Source of the DNA: Bryobacterales bacterium
Lineage (GTDB): Bacteria > Acidobacteriota > Terriglobia > Bryobacterales > Bryobacteraceae
Length of the DNA stretch: 7,036 nucleotides
Reading direction: 5' to 3'
NCBI GenBank assembly: GCA_003154855.1
Contig: PMEV01000426.1
Coordinates: 28,869 to 35,904 of the forward strand
Shown: positions 5,041 to 7,036 of the stretch, in pieces
Position numbering within the stretch: position 1 is the first letter of the stretch
Layout: each line of letters opens with the position of its first letter
Position numbers and translations under genes: made by a program
The notes under the pieces: generated by a model
Told to the model about the DNA's origin: nothing
Databases searched by the model: none
What the model saw: the letters and a program-made list of their open reading frames with translations, nothing else

Positions 5041-6612
5041 TTGAGCGTAGTCACGAGCGGCCGAACATCTCCCCCAGGACGGCTGGCACCTTCCCGCGCT
5101 ACACTAATCCTCTTGTCCGTCGCACTGTTTCTATCCGTCTTTCTGATTGCCGCGTGCGGGCTCATCTATGAGCTGATCGCCGGAACGCTGGCCTCCTATC
5201 TGCTCGGCGACAGCGTGCTCCAGTTCTCCACCATCATTGGCAGCTACCTGTTCGCTATGGGTATCGGAAGCTGGCTCTCGCGCTTCCTGGACCGCGCTCT
5301 GGTGGCCCGCTTCGTGGCCATCGAGCTGATGGTGGGACTGGTGGGCGGCTTCTCCTCCGCCCTGCTGTTCCTGGGCTTCGCCTACGGCCACGCCTTTCGT
5401 TTCGAACTGTACACGGTGGTGATCGCGATCGGCATTCTGGTGGGCCTCGAGATCCCGCTGCTCATGCGCATCCTCAAGGACCGCTTCCAGTTCCGCGACC
5501 TGGTCAGCCACGTTCTCACCTTCGACTACCTGGGCGCGCTGGGCGCCTCGCTGCTGTTCCCCCTGATTTTGGTCCCCAAGCTGGGCCTGGTTCGCTCCGC
5601 GATGCTGTTCGGCATCGTCAACGCCGTGGTCGCGCTGTGGTCCACCTTTCTGTTCTCGAGCCAGCTCGTGCGCACCGTTTCCCTGCGTCTCGCCAGCGCC
5701 GCCGTACTCATCGCGCTGGGCTGCGGCATGGCGTTCGCCAAATACATCACCGTGGCCGCCGAGAACAATATCTACGCCGACGAGGTGATCTTCGCGCGCG
5801 ATACGCACTACCAGCGCATCGTACTCACCAAGTGGAAGGACGATATCCGCCTCTTCCTCAGCTCGCATTTGCAATTCTCCTCGCGCGACGAATACCGCTA
5901 CCACGAGGCGCTGGTCCATCCCGGCCTGGCCGCCGTGCCCGGCGCGCGCCGCGTGCTGGTGCTGGGCGGAGGCGACGGTTTGGCGGTCCGCGAAATCCTC
6001 AAATACCCCTCCGTCCAGAGCATCACGTTGGTCGATCTGGACCCCGAAATGACACGCCTGTTCTCGACGCACCCGCTGCTCACTCCGCTCAACGGAGGCT
6101 CGCTCAAGAATCCGCGCGTCAAGGTGATCAACGCCGACGCCTTCGTCTGGCTGCAACAGGACTCCGGCCTGTTTTACGATTTCGCGGTGGTCGATTTTCC
6201 CGATCCCACCAATTATTCGCTGGGCAAGCTCTACACCACCACGTTCTACCGCCTGCTGGCCCGCCACCTGACGCCGCACGCCCTCATGGCCGTGCAGAGC
6301 ACCTCGCCGCTGTTCGCCCGCCAGACTTACTGGTGCATTGTGGAAACTCTGAAGCAGGCTGGGCTGGAGGTCTATCCCTATCACGCCTACGTGCCGGCGT
6401 TCGGCGAATGGGGATTCGTGCTGGCGGGCACGGAGCCCTATCGTCCGCCCACGAAGCTCCCACCGGGATTGCGATTCCTGACCCCGCGCACGCTGCCGGA
6501 ATTGTTCGAGTTCCCCAGCGACATGACCCCCGTCCCGGCCGAGCCGAACCGGCTGAACGACCAGGTGCTGGTCCGTTACTACGATCAGGAATGGAGCGTA
6601 ATCACTCATTGA
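5041..6612 (+). CDS. Multi-pass membrane protein fused to a spermidine-synthase-like aminopropyltransferase domain
   Basis: The first 235 or so of 523 residues contain about seven hydrophobic helices (near 21-43, 62-80, 89-114, 121-143, 156-178, 183-205, 213-235). Residues about 245-465 form a spermidine-synthase-type domain: YHEALVHP (287-294), GGGDG (309-313, with D312), VDLDP (331-335, with D332 at the donor-binding acidic position), DAF (366-368) and VDFPDP (384-389, where D385 matches the catalytic aspartate). All key positions are intact, so aminopropyl transfer from decarboxylated AdoMet is plausible; the acceptor is unknown. SpeH at 1184 would supply the donor. The start is uncertain: an in-frame TAG lies directly before the TTG used here, no clear Shine-Dalgarno is seen, and a TTG at 5113 is the other option. 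The downstream flavoenzyme overlaps its end, so the two are probably co-translated. Confidence 0.87.
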   Translation: MSVVTSGRTSPPGRLAPSRATLILLSVALFLSVFLIAACGLIYELIAGTLASYLLGDSVLQFSTIIGSYLFAMGIGSWLSRFLDRALVARFVAIELMVGLVGGFSSALLFLGFAYGHAFRFELYTVVIAIGILVGLEIPLLMRILKDRFQFRDLVSHVLTFDYLGALGASLLFPLILVPKLGLVRSAMLFGIVNAVVALWSTFLFSSQLVRTVSLRLASAAVLIALGCGMAFAKYITVAAENNIYADEVIFARDTHYQRIVLTKWKDDIRLFLSSHLQFSSRDEYRYHEALVHPGLAAVPGARRVLVLGGGDGLAVREILKYPSVQSITLVDLDPEMTRLFSTHPLLTPLNGGSLKNPRVKVINADAFVWLQQDSGLFYDFAVVDFPDPTNYSLGKLYTTTFYRLLARHLTPHALMAVQSTSPLFARQTYWCIVETLKQAGLEVYPYHAYVPAFGEWGFVLAGTEPYRPPTKLPPGLRFLTPRTLPELFEFPSDMTPVPAEPNRLNDQVLVRYYDQEWSVITH

Positions 6613-7036
6613 AGCCCGATCGCCGCCGCTTCCTCGGCGTGGCCCTGGCCGGCCTGTGGCCGAAGACCGACCGCCCCATTAGCGGCAGCTTCGTCAACGA
6701 ATCCGACCGCGCCGGCCACCGCCTTCGCAGCCGTGGGCCGTTCGCTGCGCCCAAGTGCCGGGTGCCCGTCCCGGTGGTGATCGTGGGAGCGGGCATGGCG
6801 GGCCTCTCGGCGGCCTGGCGTCTGGACAAGCGCGGGTTCCGCGATTTCGTGCTGCTGGAAATGGAGAAGCAGGCCGGGGGCGTTTCGCGCTGGGGAGAGA
6901 ACGAGATCACCGCCTATCCCTGGGGCGCGCACTACGTCCCCGTTCCCGGTCCCAAGTCGCTGCTCATTCGCGAGCTGCTCGAGGACCTGGGCGTGCTCTC
7001 GAACGGCAAGTGGGACGAATACCGCCTCTGCTTCTC
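6591..7036 (+). CDS. FAD-dependent oxidoreductase, 5' part only
   Basis: The first 148 residues are present; the gene runs off the window. A twin-arginine-like motif, DRRRFLG (10-16), precedes a short, weakly hydrophobic stretch, which suggests Tat export of a folded flavoprotein. Residues 62-90 form the dinucleotide-binding fold VVIVGAGMAG with the GxGxxG glycines G66, G68, G71 and the ribose-binding E90 at the end of the second strand. AGGVSRW (95-101) is the usual second FAD motif of amine-oxidase and phytoene-desaturase relatives. The distinctive YPWGAHYVP segment follows (109-117). Substrate is unknown; its place after an aminopropyltransferase suggests a polyamine-like amine. Start choice: ATG at 6591 overlaps the upstream gene by 22 bases; TTG at 6609 would give a four-base TTGA overlap with GGAG 12 bases upstream, and both keep the Tat motif. 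Confidence 0.82.
   Translation, partial: MERNHSLKPDRRRFLGVALAGLWPKTDRPISGSFVNESDRAGHRLRSRGPFAAPKCRVPVPVVIVGAGMAGLSAAWRLDKRGFRDFVLLEMEKQAGGVSRWGENEITAYPWGAHYVPVPGPKSLLIRELLEDLGVLSNGKWDEYRLCF

Noticed and set aside
5131..6609. 492-residue minus-strand open frame opposite the aminopropyltransferase gene
   Set aside because: Gln/His/Glu/Gly-rich with no recognisable motif; the + strand frame carries all spermidine-synthase motifs, so this is antisense shadow.

Overview
The window is a dense stretch of high-GC bacterial DNA with no rRNA, tRNA, CRISPR array or insertion sequence. High GC, short 5' leaders, tightly packed genes and the mix of protein families suggest a soil-type bacterium, perhaps Acidobacteriota. 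That placement is a weak inference from style and gene content, since no taxonomic marker is present.

Region 1 (151-3636, + strand) looks like one operon of five genes: an SPFH/band-7 protein with a C-terminal zinc ribbon, a prokaryotic S-adenosylmethionine decarboxylase (SpeH type), two DUF4178 proteins with N-terminal zinc ribbons (the second membrane-anchored with an extra domain between two membrane helices), and a 62-residue membrane or secreted small protein. Gaps are 0-8 bases, apart from a 59-base overlap between speH and the first DUF4178 gene.

Region 2 (3637-4967, - strand) holds a toxin-antitoxin pair (HigB/Gp49-like toxin, then XRE-type antitoxin, joined by an ATGA overlap), followed by an exported thioredoxin-fold protein. 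Its last stop codon directly abuts the stop codon of the small protein in region 1.

Region 3 (5041-7036, + strand) has a membrane protein with about seven helices fused to a spermidine-synthase-like aminopropyltransferase domain, then the start of an FAD-dependent oxidoreductase with a twin-arginine-like N-terminus, cut off by the window end.

Regions 1 and 3 fit together biochemically. The decarboxylase makes decarboxylated AdoMet, the aminopropyl donor; the membrane enzyme could use it; the flavoenzyme could oxidise the product. SPFH, DUF4178 and zinc-ribbon proteins would provide the membrane platform. This resembles the DUF4178/DUF350/polyamine gene neighbourhoods linked to envelope stress (YjfK/YjfL- and YdjI-like). 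Here the locus appears split by the oppositely oriented region 2, and no DUF350 gene is visible. The acceptor substrate and purpose of the system cannot be read from the sequence.
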